Below, in pieces: positions 18,105-28,813 of a stretch of DNA of 64,000 nt. The stretch is taken from the NCBI GenBank assembly GCA_035528065.1, contig DATKZH010000434.1, positions 1 through 64,000 of the forward strand, written 5' to 3'. The stretch is from DATKZH01 sp035528065 (lineage in GTDB: Bacteria > Planctomycetota > Planctomycetia > Pirellulales > Thermoguttaceae). A model generated the notes under the pieces. That model was not told the DNA's origin, searched no databases, and saw only the letters and a list, made by a program, of their open reading frames with translations. The number at the start of each line of letters is the position of its first letter. The first letter of the stretch is position 1. The translations under genes were made by a program, and so were the position numbers.

Positions 18105-18689
18105 ATGATGCAGGCGAAACTCGACGACCGGCGCGGCTGGGTCCTCTCGGTGCTCGACGAGTACGAGGCCCGGCTCACGCGGTTCGCCGCCCGGCTGCTG
18201 GGCGACGAGGAGGCGGCACGCGACGTGGTCCAGCACGCCTTCCTGCGGCTCTGCGACCAGTCGCCCGGCGAGCTGCACGATCGCGTGGCGCAGTGGCTGT
18301 TCACCGTGTGCCGGAACAGGGCGGTGGACGTGCTGCGCACGCGAGGGCGGACCACGTCGTTGGACCACGTCGACGCCCGGGCAAGCCTGGCCACCGACCA
18401 GGACCCGGCCGTCGCCGTCGAGCGAGAGGAGCTTTCGCGTCGCCTCAGCGCCCTGGTGGCCGGGCTGCCGGCCAACCAGCGCGAGGCGGTCGACTTGTGG
18501 GCGGAAGGGTTCACCCACGGCCAGATCGCCGAGATCACCGGCCACAGCGAGGGGAACGTCCGCGTGTTGGTCCATCGGGCCCTCAAGAAGCTCCGCCAGA
18601 GCCCGATCGCCCGGCAGTTGGTCGGCGAGCCGGCGGAGAGCGGCGAAGAGCCGTTGGACCATCCAGGCACCAGCAGGATACGACCATGA
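18105..18689 (+). CDS. ECF-type RNA polymerase sigma factor
   Basis: The 194-residue protein carries sigma region 2 (DEYEARLTRFAARLLGDEEA, then VVQHAFLRLC and VAQWLFTVCRNRAVDVLR) and region 4 (LPANQREAVDLWAEGFTHGQ, IAEITGHSEGNVRVLVHRAL). ATG at 18105 follows AGGA about 6 nt upstream. Its stop overlaps the ATG of the next gene as ATGA, tightly coupling sigma factor and anti-sigma/VWA protein, the usual arrangement for a sigma factor and its regulator. The ECF subgroup cannot be assigned by eye. Confidence 0.92.
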   Translation: MMQAKLDDRRGWVLSVLDEYEARLTRFAARLLGDEEAARDVVQHAFLRLCDQSPGELHDRVAQWLFTVCRNRAVDVLRTRGRTTSLDHVDARASLATDQDPAVAVEREELSRRLSALVAGLPANQREAVDLWAEGFTHGQIAEITGHSEGNVRVLVHRALKKLRQSPIARQLVGEPAESGEEPLDHPGTSRIRP

Positions 18690-21535
18690 ACGCAGACCAT
18701 CGCGACTCGAATACGAGCGAACTGAATGAGGCCCGGCTCACCGCTTACGCGCTCTCGCAGCTTCACGAGACGGAGCAGGCGGCCGTCGAGGCCCAACTGG
18801 CCGGTCTCGACGAAGCGACCGGCCGGCGCGTCCGGCGCACGGTCGAAGAGATCCGCGCGCTGGCCGGCCACGTGCGCGAAGGCTCGCGGCAAGACCCGGG
18901 TCCGGAGCCTTCCCCCGGGCTGCGCGCGGCCGTCGAGCGCCGGTTGGGGCAATCGGCCGACTCTCCCGCGGCGGCGCGCGCCAACGCGGCGACGGCTTGG
19001 CGGCGACAACGGGCGCAACGGCGCTGGATCGCGCTCGCGGTGGCCGTGTGCATCCTCATCGCGGCGGCGCCGCTGTATCTGCTGGTCGACGTTTCGATCG
19101 ACCCTCGGACCGAGCGCGAAGTTGCGTTGGCCGAGCGGCAGCGGGCGCTGGAAGAGCCTGCGGGATTGACCTCCGCCGTGACGAGTCGAGAGCTGAAGGA
19201 CTCTGCGGAACCAGGGCGCAAACGGCCACCATTGGAGACGACTAAGGTAACAGGAGAGGAGTTGGCCCAAGCGGTAGTCGTAGAAGACGAAGTGGTCGAA
19301 GTCCCTCTTCCCGAGGCGGTCATCGTGGGTGCCGAGACGCACCAGGTCCGAAACGGGCAGCAAATTGCAGAGGGCGGGGTAGCGGCGGGCGGGCAACCCG
19401 GGACAGGAGCGGGGGCGTACGGCATGGGCGGAATGGGAGGGCCGGCAAGCCCCGCCCCGGCCGGGATGGGAATGCCCGGGATGCCGGGACTGGTGGGCCA
19501 GCCAGGTGAGGCCCCGTCCGGTGCGGGCATGCCCGGGATGGGCCCCGGGATGGGCTCCGGTTCCTCTCCTGAACAGGGGCCGTCCTATGGCGGATATCCC
19601 GGCACGGGAGGAGCGGGATACGGCATGCCCGGCGGCGAGGGGATGATGGGCGGAATGGCCGGCGGGATGTACGGCGGGGCGCCCTACTCGCCCGGAAATC
19701 AAAGCATGGGGTATGGATATGACGAAATGTCGAGGCACCCCGAGCTACCGAAAGCGCGCGAGGTGGCCGGTCAGCCCGGAGGTGCCAACGTCGCGTTCGG
19801 GGGCGGTTCCGCGAAACTCGTCACCGACGGGATGGGTTCTGGGATGGATCGCCGGCCAATGAGTGGCGGTGCCGAACACGCGCAGGTACGAGTGCTGGCC
19901 GAAGCGCTGCGGGCCAAGCGGGAGAGGTTGAGCGATTACGCCACGATGGCCACGGGATCGGGCGCCGCGGAGAAGGACCCGGCGGTCACGAGGCTTCGCG
20001 TGGAGGTCGAGCGACTTGAAGAAGATCTCGACGTCTTGGTCAAGCGGGGCCGTCGCCTGGCCGCGGCGCTGCGGTTCGCGCCCGGAAGCGAGCAGTACGC
20101 CCCGATCGTGGAGAACGAGTTCTTGCCGGCGGCCAGTCGTCCCCTCTCAACGTTCTCGATCGACGTGGACACCGCGTCGTACGCTAACGTTCGCCGGTTC
20201 CTCAACGAGGGGCGCTGGCCGCCGCCTGATGCCGTGCGGATCGAGGAGATGGTCAATTACTTCCGGTACGACTACGGGCCGCCGGAGGATGGATCGCCGT
20301 TTTCGGTCCACACGGAAGTGGCCCAATGCCCCTGGCAGGGCGAGCACCGGCTGCTGCGGATCGGCTTGAAGGGGCAGGAGATCGAACGCGAAGCGCGGGG
20401 CCCGAGCAACCTGGTCTTCCTCTTGGACGTTTCCGGCTCGATGGCCGACCAGAACAAGCTGCCGCTTCTGAAGCAGGCGATGCGGCTCCTGGTCGAGCAG
20501 CTCACCGAGGACGACCGCGTGGCGATCGTCACGTACGCCAGCTCGGCGGGACTGAGGCTGGAGTCGACGTGTGCATCGGACCGGCGGAAGATCCTCGACG
20601 CGATCGACGCGCTCAGCGCCGGCGGCTCGACGCACGGCTCGGCGGGCATCCAGCTCGCCTACGAGCAGGCCGGGCAGCACTTCGTCGAAGGGGGCACCAA
20701 CCGCGTCATCCTGGCCACCGACGGCGACCTGAACGTGGGAATCACCGACCACGACGAGCTCGTGAAGCTCATCCGCAAGAAGGCCCGAAGCGGCGTCTTC
20801 CTCACGGTGCTCGGCTTCGGCACGGGCAACCTCAAGGACTCGAAGCTGGAGAAGCTGGCCGACCACGGCAACGGCCTCTACGCCTACCTGGACAATCTCC
20901 GCGAAGCCCGGAAGGTGCTCATCGAGCAGATCGCGGGCAGCCTGGTGACGATCGCCAAGGACGTGAAGATCCAGATCGAGTTCAACCCGGGCGAGGTGGA
21001 GAGCTACCGGCTGATCGGGTACGAGAACCGCCTCCTGGCCGCCCGGGATTTTGACGACGACAAGAAGGACGCGGGCGAGATCGGGGCGGGCCACACGGTG
21101 ACTGCCCTTTACGAGCTCGTGCCCGCGGAAGGGCGGCCCGGGGGAGGCGACGCGGGCGACGACGGCCCGATGCTCAAGTATCAGCGCCCTGCGCCGAGGC
21201 CGGTGGGCGAGCTGACCGAGGCGGCCGCCAGCGGCGAGCTTCTGACGCTGCGGCTTCGCTACAAGGAGCCCGACGGCAAGCGGAGCAAGCTGCTGGAGTT
21301 CGTGGCCGGCGACTCGGACCAGCGGTTCGGCCAGGCGTCGCCCGACTTCCAGTTCGCGGCCGCCGTGGCGTCGTTCGGCATGGTGCTCCGCGGCTCGCAA
21401 TACGCGGGCGACGTGACGCTTGCGGCCGTCGAGGAGTTCGCCGTCTCGGGCATGGGCAACGACCCGGGCGGCTACCGGGCCGAGTTCGTCGATCTGGTCC
21501 GCCGCGCCGGGCAGCTTCCGGAAAGGGGGCGGTGA
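18686..21535 (+). CDS. Anti-sigma-like / VWA (YfbK-type) membrane fusion protein
   Basis: This 949-residue protein has a cytoplasmic N-terminus (LNEARLTAYALSQLHETEQA) like planctomycete anti-sigma proteins and a transmembrane helix at about 113-135. A Gly/Met/Pro-rich low-complexity stretch follows (about 244-340). Then come a YfbK N-terminal domain (PLSTFSIDVDTASYANVRRF), a VWA domain with MIDAS DVSGSM (D581), and a DUF3520-like C-terminus. The VWA part should be extracytoplasmic. The start overlaps the sigma gene by 4 nt. I infer that it holds the sigma factor and that the VWA domain senses an envelope signal. A classical zinc-finger HxxxCxxC is not seen, so the anti-sigma call rests on position and the N-terminal motif. 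Confidence 0.86.
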   Translation: MNADHRDSNTSELNEARLTAYALSQLHETEQAAVEAQLAGLDEATGRRVRRTVEEIRALAGHVREGSRQDPGPEPSPGLRAAVERRLGQSADSPAAARANAATAWRRQRAQRRWIALAVAVCILIAAAPLYLLVDVSIDPRTEREVALAERQRALEEPAGLTSAVTSRELKDSAEPGRKRPPLETTKVTGEELAQAVVVEDEVVEVPLPEAVIVGAETHQVRNGQQIAEGGVAAGGQPGTGAGAYGMGGMGGPASPAPAGMGMPGMPGLVGQPGEAPSGAGMPGMGPGMGSGSSPEQGPSYGGYPGTGGAGYGMPGGEGMMGGMAGGMYGGAPYSPGNQSMGYGYDEMSRHPELPKAREVAGQPGGANVAFGGGSAKLVTDGMGSGMDRRPMSGGAEHAQVRVLAEALRAKRERLSDYATMATGSGAAEKDPAVTRLRVEVERLEEDLDVLVKRGRRLAAALRFAPGSEQYAPIVENEFLPAASRPLSTFSIDVDTASYANVRRFLNEGRWPPPDAVRIEEMVNYFRYDYGPPEDGSPFSVHTEVAQCPWQGEHRLLRIGLKGQEIEREARGPSNLVFLLDVSGSMADQNKLPLLKQAMRLLVEQLTEDDRVAIVTYASSAGLRLESTCASDRRKILDAIDALSAGGSTHGSAGIQLAYEQAGQHFVEGGTNRVILATDGDLNVGITDHDELVKLIRKKARSGVFLTVLGFGTGNLKDSKLEKLADHGNGLYAYLDNLREARKVLIEQIAGSLVTIAKDVKIQIEFNPGEVESYRLIGYENRLLAARDFDDDKKDAGEIGAGHTVTALYELVPAEGRPGGGDAGDDGPMLKYQRPAPRPVGELTEAAASGELLTLRLRYKEPDGKRSKLLEFVAGDSDQRFGQASPDFQFAAAVASFGMVLRGSQYAGDVTLAAVEEFAVSGMGNDPGGYRAEFVDLVRRAGQLPERGR

Positions 21536-21542
21536 TTCAAGC

Positions 21543-21601
21543 GGGCTTCTCGGGGGGTTCGGACACCGGGAGCCGGTTGAAACCCCCCGATCGAGAAGCC
21601 C
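21543..21601 (+). terminator. Long imperfect hairpin after the VWA gene
   Basis: GGGCTTCTCG (21543-21552) pairs with CGAGAAGCCC (21592-21601), and the inner GGGGGTT pairs with AACCCCC. Two more short palindromes follow (AGCCCGGCTGAAGCCGGCT, CACCAGCTAAAGCTGGTG). The block sits just after the stop at 21535 and can act as terminator or repeat cluster. Confidence 0.6.
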
Positions 21602-21732
21602 GGCTGAAGCCGGCTCTTTACAGGGAAGATTGCCCCCTGTCCCACCAGCTAAAGCTGGTGGCAAACGACGGGTCGGCTGAAGCCGACTGGTCTTGGCATC
21701 CATTTCAGTGCTAATTGATCTCGGAATCCATG

Positions 21733-21801
21733 TCCATGCTTCAGCACCTCTTTCCCATCCATGCTACAGCACCTCTTCCCCGTCCACGCTACAACACGTC
21801 G
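21733..21801. repeat. 25-bp tandem repeat, about 2.7 units
   Basis: Units begin at 21733, 21758 and 21783, each starting TCCAYGCTWCARCAC. The third is partly degenerate. It lies between convergent genes and no function is apparent. Confidence 0.75.
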
Positions 21802-21820
21802 TTAGCCCGAGAAGTGCGTT

Positions 21821-23191
21821 TCATTCGGGCCTCGCAAGCGGCTTGCAGGTCGCGGCGACGCGGGCGGCTTCTTCCTTCCACTGCTGGTGGGTCGCCTCGA
21901 AAGGCACCGTGACGACCCGGTAGCGGAACTCGCGGTCCGCGGGGACCGTGCGGCCCAGGAACGTCGCCAGGTAGTGCTTGCGGTAGCGGTCGGGAACGTC
22001 CCAGTAGCGAGTGCGCCAGTCGTCGTCGGCCGGGGCATCGAGCACGTAAGTGACGGCGCCCTTGCCGGAAGGGCCGTCGTAGATGGCCGACCAGCGAACG
22101 GCCCGGTCGAGCTTCTGCGCCCGGTCTCCGTCGAACGTGCCCTCCGTCGTCGTGCCGTCGAGCAATTCGGCGCAGTACTCCGTGGCGGTGGGCGTCCAGG
22201 GGTGCATGAAGTGATAGATGAGGTTGACGGGCGTCGGCTTGTCGGCCCTCATCCGAACGGCTTCCAGGATGCGGTCGCCCTCGACGTTGATCTCCGTGTC
22301 GAGGACGAGGTCCCGAACTCGCGACTTCTTCTCGAGCCGGATCTCCCGGCAGCGCACGGCCGGCTCGGGCTTCTCGACCGGTTTGCCGTCGACGAAGAGC
22401 TTCACGTCGAGGACCTGCTCCTCCTCGTTCGCCGTGTGCCCGCTGCCAATGAATCCCACGCCCGGGAAGCTCACGACGGAACCGTAATGGCTTCCCCACC
22501 GGTCGAGACAGAGCCGCGTCCCTTGGTAGTCGATGCGGTACAGGGTCCAAAAGGAGCGGCTTTCGAAGCGGACTTCGAGCCGGCCGACCCGGGCGACGAT
22601 CTCGGTCGGCCAGCCCTCGTGCTGCGGCGGCTCGTAGGGCCGGAGGATCACGTCGTCGACGGCCACGGTGCCCCGGCAGTCGCCGTCGGCCTCGTAGAAC
22701 GAGAAGCGGATGCAGACGCTCTGGGTGCCCTCGGGGAGCGGGTTGCGCGTGCCGGGTCCGAACGTGCCCTGCACCTTGCGCCAGTCGTGGGCGGCCGACC
22801 GGGTGCTCAGGCTGTAGAAGGCGATCTGCCGGAGCGACTTGCCCACGGCGTCGAAGCAATACATCGACAGCGCGAAGACGCCCTGATCGAGCCCCTCGTG
22901 TTTCAGTTGCGCTTCGACGCGGTACGCCTGATCGGGCGTGAGCTCTCGGCCGAACGCCAGCCGCTCGGTCTCGACGCCGAGGAGCTTCCCGCCGGGGCAC
23001 ATTTCGAGGACTGTGCCTCGATCCGCGCTCGCGTCGGCCAGCGATACCTGCGACTCGTCGCCGGGCCGGAACACCCAGCCAGCGAGTCCCTGGTCGAATC
23101 CGGGGTTGGGCAGCAGGCCCCGCTCCTCGCCGAGGGCAGTTCCCGAGAGACACAGAATGGCGACCGAGACCAAGGGACGTGGTGACGACAT
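21821..23191 (-). CDS. Secreted protein with CBM4/9-like N-terminal domain, function unknown
   Basis: The 456-residue protein has a Sec signal (RPLVSVAILCLSGTALGEE). It starts its mature part with LPNPGFDQGLAGWVF, the typical opening of CBM4/9-like carbohydrate-binding or similar jelly-roll domains, which runs to about residue 170. The rest is beta-rich with no catalytic motif recognised (SYVVSFPG-like, HFMHPWTPTATEYC). ATG at 23191 has AGGTGG 4 nt upstream; the long frame beyond it overlaps the divergent channel gene and lacks a start signal. Possibly a polysaccharide-active or binding protein; this is inference. Confidence 0.75.
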   Translation of the reverse strand: MSSPRPLVSVAILCLSGTALGEERGLLPNPGFDQGLAGWVFRPGDESQVSLADASADRGTVLEMCPGGKLLGVETERLAFGRELTPDQAYRVEAQLKHEGLDQGVFALSMYCFDAVGKSLRQIAFYSLSTRSAAHDWRKVQGTFGPGTRNPLPEGTQSVCIRFSFYEADGDCRGTVAVDDVILRPYEPPQHEGWPTEIVARVGRLEVRFESRSFWTLYRIDYQGTRLCLDRWGSHYGSVVSFPGVGFIGSGHTANEEEQVLDVKLFVDGKPVEKPEPAVRCREIRLEKKSRVRDLVLDTEINVEGDRILEAVRMRADKPTPVNLIYHFMHPWTPTATEYCAELLDGTTTEGTFDGDRAQKLDRAVRWSAIYDGPSGKGAVTYVLDAPADDDWRTRYWDVPDRYRKHYLATFLGRTVPADREFRYRVVTVPFEATHQQWKEEAARVAATCKPLARPE

Positions 23192-23396
23192 GACCCACCT
23201 CGGATTCACGGGATCGAGGCTCCACGGCGGTCGGCCGGGAGCAGGAACCCGCCCATCATACCGCGTTCTCCCTCGCGGTGCAGCCTCCTGCGGATTGCGG
23301 CCTGCGAGCCGTTCTGGTAGCCTTCGGCGGGGGTCGAAGTCATGTATCCGCTTCGACCCGCGGGAAGACCGATCCTCACGCAAGCGGACTGTCGAG

Positions 23397-24245
23397 ATGG
23401 CCCACGACGATCGACGAGACGGGGCGCCGGAACCGCCGCTCGGGCCCTGGCGGAGCCGGATGCACGAGGTGATCTTCGAGGCCGACACGCCGGCGGGCAA
23501 GGCCTTCGACGTCGTGCTGCTGGTGGTGATCCTCGTGAGCGTGATCGTGGTGATGCTGGACAGCGTGGTCGAGATCCACGGGCAATACGGGGTTCCGCTG
23601 GCCGTCGCCGAATGGACCATTACGATCCTGTTTACCCTGGAATACGCCGCCCGGCTGGCTTGCGTGGTCCGCCCGTCGAAGTACGCCCTGAGCTTCTACG
23701 GGCTGGTCGATCTTCTGGCGTTGGCTCCGACGTATCTGAGCGTGTTCTTTGCGGGGTCGCACTCGCTGTTGGTGATTCGGGCGATCAGGCTGGTGCGGAT
23801 TTTCCGCGTGTTCAAGCTTTCCCGCTATCTGACGGAAGCGCAGGCGCTTTGGACCGCGATTCGGGCGACGCGGGAGCGAATCGCCGTCTTTCTGGTCGTC
23901 GTGTTGACGCTGGTCCTGATCATCGGGTCGGCCATGTACCTGATCGAAGGGGGGCAGGCCGACACGCAATTCACCAGCATCCCCCGCGGCGTCTACTGGG
24001 CGATCGTCACGATGACGACGGTGGGCTACGGCGACATCGCGCCGCGGACGGTGATCGGCCAGACGCTGGCCGCGGGGGTGATGATCCTCGGGTACTCGAT
24101 CATCATCGTGCCGATCGGCGTCTTTTCGGCCGAGATCGTCGCGGCCCGCAATCGCGGCGTCAGCACGCAGGCCTGCCCCGCCTGCGCGGCCGAGGGGCAC
24201 GACCCGGACGCCGCCTACTGCAAGTACTGCGGATCGAAGCTCTAG
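23397..24245 (+). CDS. Voltage-gated K+ channel (Kv-type) with C-terminal zinc ribbon
   Basis: The 282-residue protein has six transmembrane helices: S1 at about 38-56, S2 at 72-90, S3 at 101-117, an S4 sensor with regularly spaced Arg (RAIRLVRIFRVFK, 128-140), S5 at 162-182, and S6 at 220-246. The pore loop holds the K+ selectivity filter TTVGYGD (207-213). After S6 comes a short zinc-ribbon tail with C260-x2-C263 and C275-x2-C278. The start at ATG 23397 is chosen because it precedes S1 by a short polar segment and clears the divergent gene. The ribosome site is weak. Inner membrane; the zinc ribbon may assist tetramer assembly or sensing. Confidence 0.9.
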   Translation: MAHDDRRDGAPEPPLGPWRSRMHEVIFEADTPAGKAFDVVLLVVILVSVIVVMLDSVVEIHGQYGVPLAVAEWTITILFTLEYAARLACVVRPSKYALSFYGLVDLLALAPTYLSVFFAGSHSLLVIRAIRLVRIFRVFKLSRYLTEAQALWTAIRATRERIAVFLVVVLTLVLIIGSAMYLIEGGQADTQFTSIPRGVYWAIVTMTTVGYGDIAPRTVIGQTLAAGVMILGYSIIIVPIGVFSAEIVAARNRGVSTQACPACAAEGHDPDAAYCKYCGSKL

Positions 24246-24346
24246 CGGTCGGCCCGGCCCCGGCGGTGCCCGTCTACCGGGATCCCTCGGCGGCTTCCCT
24301 GGGGGACGAGAGCCTGTGACGCTTGGCCGGGAAATCGCTTGCCGAT

Positions 24347-24766
24347 TCACGAGGATGCAGCGTTTCGGGCAAGTTCCTTGCGGACTCGCCTTCGGGCATC
24401 CCGGATGGTTCGCATCAGGTCGTGGCGCGCGATGATGCCCACGAGCTTGCCGTCACGCGTCACGGGCAACCGCCGCATGTGGTTGTTGCGGAAGATGTCG
24501 GCCACACGGACCCAGTCCTCGTTTTCCGCCACCGTGCACACGTCGGTAGACATGTAATGGCGAACCTTGTCCCTCTCGGCCCGACAGTCGCAGATCAATT
24601 CCAGCAGGTCGAACTCCGTGATGATTCCTACCAGAGAGCCGGCCGTATCGAGCACCGGCAGGCCGCTGATCTCGTGCTCGAGCAGCAGGGAGACCGCCTC
24701 GTCGATCGTGTCGTCGAGGCGTACGGTGACGACGTCCGTGGTCATGACGTCTTTCGCTTTGAACAT
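24347..24766 (-). CDS. CBS-domain pair protein
   Basis: The 139-residue protein consists of two CBS motifs (AKDVMTTDVVTVRLDDTI..GLPVLDTAGSLVGIITEFDL and MSTDVCTVAENE..RRLPVTRDGKLVGIIARHDL). CBS pairs bind adenosyl ligands such as AMP, ATP or c-di-AMP and act as energy sensors. ATG at 24766 has AGGAG about 7 nt upstream. It is the last gene of the leftward chemosensory block, 41 nt after the CheX-like gene, so it is probably cotranscribed and may report energy state. Confidence 0.9.
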   Translation of the reverse strand: MFKAKDVMTTDVVTVRLDDTIDEAVSLLLEHEISGLPVLDTAGSLVGIITEFDLLELICDCRAERDKVRHYMSTDVCTVAENEDWVRVADIFRNNHMRRLPVTRDGKLVGIIARHDLMRTIRDARRRVRKELARNAASS

Positions 24767-24807
24767 GGCGCACTCCTGTCGAGGATGGTGGCATGCAGGC
24801 TTCCGGC

Positions 24808-25299
24808 TCAGCCCCCGCTTCCGACTCCTGCGGCGGGCGCGGGTTGTTCGAGGAGCCCGACCTCCACGGCGACGGAGCCCCACCGGCAGCCGAAGGGAAT
24901 GCAGATCGGTGTTACTCTCCTGGGAAACTCAATGGAATGCCATTTTCCGGTAATCACGGTGGGAAGGCTGACGGTCAACTTCAGGTGCTCAAGCTGGGAC
25001 TTGGCCCCGCCGGCGATGATGTTCGTCAATTCACCGACCGCATCGGCCACGTCGGCGTTGATCTCGGTGGGCCGCTCCCCGAGCATCGCCGCGGCGGCGC
25101 TGAGGGCCGCTTCCCGGCTGAGGCTGAGCACCACCGTCCCTTTGGCCTTGCCCGAAAGCCCGATCACGCCGCTCACTTCGTGTTCCGGCCGGACCCCGCC
25201 CTTGACGTAGGGCTCTTGGCGTGTGAGCTGGCAATTCAGCATCGTTTGGAACGTGGAAATCGTGCTCGTGAGAAACGGATTGATGTATTCGACTTTCAC
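24808..25299 (-). CDS. cheX: CheX-like chemotaxis phosphatase
   Basis: The 163-residue protein begins VKVEYINPFLTSTISTFQTM and carries VADAVGELTNIIAGGAKSQL, the E-x2-N phosphatase helix of CheX/CheC proteins, plus the internal GVIGLSGKAKGTVVLSLS strand. CheX dephosphorylates CheY-P. GTG start at 25299 with GAGGA about 7 nt upstream. It lies 64 nt after the hybrid kinase. With CheC also present, the cluster has two CheY-P phosphatase candidates. Confidence 0.86.
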   Translation of the reverse strand: MKVEYINPFLTSTISTFQTMLNCQLTRQEPYVKGGVRPEHEVSGVIGLSGKAKGTVVLSLSREAALSAAAAMLGERPTEINADVADAVGELTNIIAGGAKSQLEHLKLTVSLPTVITGKWHSIEFPRRVTPICIPFGCRWGSVAVEVGLLEQPAPAAGVGSGG

Positions 25300-25363
25300 G
25301 GTTATCCTCTTCGTTCAATGGGAAGCTCTGTTGCGTTGGCCAGCGGCGCAGAGCTTCTGCACC

Positions 25364-27136
<1,773 letters not shown>

Positions 27137-27216
27137 TGGGATGTTCCCGTCATTTCGAAATTCTCAAGGTACTGGACGGAATCGGCGGCGCGTTCACAGT
27201 TGGCCGGTTGTCGGTC

Positions 27217-27591
27217 TCAGGCGGTATCCTCGGGGGATAGCTGTTCGAGGCTGTCCTGGAGGTTGTGCTTATCGAACGGCTTGGCCACGAAATCGGCGGC
27301 CCCGGCCTTGAACGCGTTCTTGAGGACGCCTCGTTGCTCCAGGGCGCTGACAATGAGGACCTTCGCGTGCGGGTCGAATTCCATGATGCCGTGCAGGGCG
27401 TGAAGTCCGTCGTGTTCGGGCATCACCAGGTCGAGGGTGACGGCATCGGGACTCAGTTCGCGGTAACGGTCGATGGCTTCCTGACCGTTGGCGGCTTCAC
27501 CGACGATCTCCCAGCCGGCGCTTCGGGCCATGTCCTTGATGATCTCACGGATGATGAGGGCATCATCGGCGACCAGTAGTGTTCTCGTCAT
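27217..27591 (-). CDS. cheY: CheY-type response regulator
   Basis: The 124-residue protein is a single receiver domain with acidic pair DD (LLVADDALI), phospho-acceptor Asp in VTLDLVMPEHDG, the Ser/Thr position in IVSALEQ, and Lys in VAKPFDK. ATG at 27591 has GGGAG about 9 nt upstream. It lies between cheD and the hybrid kinase. As a stand-alone receiver next to CheA, CheC and CheX it is the natural phosphoryl target of the cluster. The output partner is unknown as no flagellar switch gene is seen. Confidence 0.92.
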   Translation of the reverse strand: MTRTLLVADDALIIREIIKDMARSAGWEIVGEAANGQEAIDRYRELSPDAVTLDLVMPEHDGLHALHGIMEFDPHAKVLIVSALEQRGVLKNAFKAGAADFVAKPFDKHNLQDSLEQLSPEDTA

Positions 27592-27645
27592 GGTTTTGGT
27601 CTCCCACGTGGAGGAGTCGCGTTTGGCATTCGTGTTGGCGTCAAG

Positions 27646-28137
27646 CTAGAGAATTCTTGGGGGGAGTCCGGCGTTCTCGATGGTGATCTGTCCGTTGGAG
27701 CAATCGAAGGACATACGGCGTCCCTTGGTCCCACCGACGTCCCGTGCGGCGACTCGGATCCCGGCTCGCGTGAGTTCCCGGGTGACGGCCTCGACGTTGG
27801 CATCGCCGATTTTCAGGGGGCCGGTACTGTCGAACATGTTGGCGCCGCCGGTGAGTTTCGCCGTCAAGCCGTGGGAAGGGACGCCCATCTGCTTGAGCAG
27901 CGTGAGCATGTGGGGGACCGCGGTGTCGGCGAATTTGCCGGGCACGCCGTTTCGTCCGGCGGAGTCAGGGAGGACGACGTGAGCCACCACGCCGGCCCGA
28001 AGTCGGGGGTGATAGAGAGCCACCGCGACGCACGACCCGAGGATCGCCTTCATCCGTTCCGGTGCCCGGCCGGCGGTAGCCTGCCCCATGCCGACCATTG
28101 TTTCTCCGGCGATTTGCCTAGCGATACAAGAGGACAT
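27646..28137 (-). CDS. cheD: CheD chemoreceptor glutamine deamidase
   Basis: The 163-residue protein has the CheD core: catalytic Cys in LGSCVAVALYH, catalytic His in AGVVAHVVLP, then KLTGGANMF, IGDANVEAV and DVGGTKGRRMSFD. CheD deamidates Gln to Glu in receptor helices and binds CheC. ATG at 28137 with AGGAG about 8 nt upstream fixes the start. It follows cheC directly, the pairing expected for the CheC-CheD adaptation loop. Confidence 0.94.
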   Translation of the reverse strand: MSSCIARQIAGETMVGMGQATAGRAPERMKAILGSCVAVALYHPRLRAGVVAHVVLPDSAGRNGVPGKFADTAVPHMLTLLKQMGVPSHGLTAKLTGGANMFDSTGPLKIGDANVEAVTRELTRAGIRVAARDVGGTKGRRMSFDCSNGQITIENAGLPPRIL

Positions 28138-28183
28138 CAAATCATCTCCTGCCGGCTGTTGCTCGGCGGATGTTGTCTCGTCT

Positions 28184-28804
28184 TCAGTGTGCGGAGTGAA
28201 GCGCTTGTTCCATGGCCCGTCGCATCGCCTGGGTGGGAACAAAGAGGACGCGCCAGTCGAGTTGCTTGTTCTTGTAGCGGAAGCCAATACGGCAGATCAG
28301 CAATTCGTCGCAAGTCAGCGCTTGGGCCATCAGCGCCTGCTGGAGCACGCTGGCCGCGTAATCCTGAATGAAATAGGGGGCGGAGGGGACCAAGTCGGTG
28401 TTGATCAGCCGCGTCAGGGCGTTCATGTACGCACACCCCAGGATGTTCCCGGTCTCGGTCAGCGCCGATTTCTCCGGCTCCGTCCACTCGGGGTCGGTCT
28501 CGGGTTCGCGGCCCAGCAGGGAAGCTGCCAGTTGTCGTGCGCTGTCGTCGTCGAAGACGAGAATCATGTTTCCGCCTACTTCCCCTCTTAGAGCGAGGAC
28601 GACCATGGTCAGCAGTTCGTCGCCGATGTTCAGCTCGTTGGCGACGTCCTCCAGGGGGATCTCCCGGACTTCGTCGAGCGCGACCGTGATCAACCCATCG
28701 GTCCACCGGCACATGACCGCGGAGGCGTCGTGGGTCGCCGAAGCGAACAACTCGTGGAGGACCTCCAACCGGGGACCGTCATCACGGAAGGAATCAGTCA
28801 TCAT
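28184..28804 (-). CDS. cheC: CheC-like CheY-P phosphatase
   Basis: The 206-residue protein carries the phosphatase helix SALTETGNILGCAYMNAL, with the E-x2-N pair of CheC/CheX/FliY, and a strand LTMVVLALRGEVGGNMILVF typical of CheC. Only one clear active-site helix is seen; many CheC have two. ATG at 28804 (a second ATG follows) has AGGAG 6-9 nt upstream. It lies 9 nt after cheA, so it is certainly in the same operon. Confidence 0.9.
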   Translation of the reverse strand: MMTDSFRDDGPRLEVLHELFASATHDASAVMCRWTDGLITVALDEVREIPLEDVANELNIGDELLTMVVLALRGEVGGNMILVFDDDSARQLAASLLGREPETDPEWTEPEKSALTETGNILGCAYMNALTRLINTDLVPSAPYFIQDYAASVLQQALMAQALTCDELLICRIGFRYKNKQLDWRVLFVPTQAMRRAMEQALHSAH

Positions 28805-28813
28805 TCGATACTC

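Noticed and set aside
21733..21801. Possible CRISPR array
   Set aside because: Units are tandem without unique spacers and only about 2.7 copies; no cas genes nearby.
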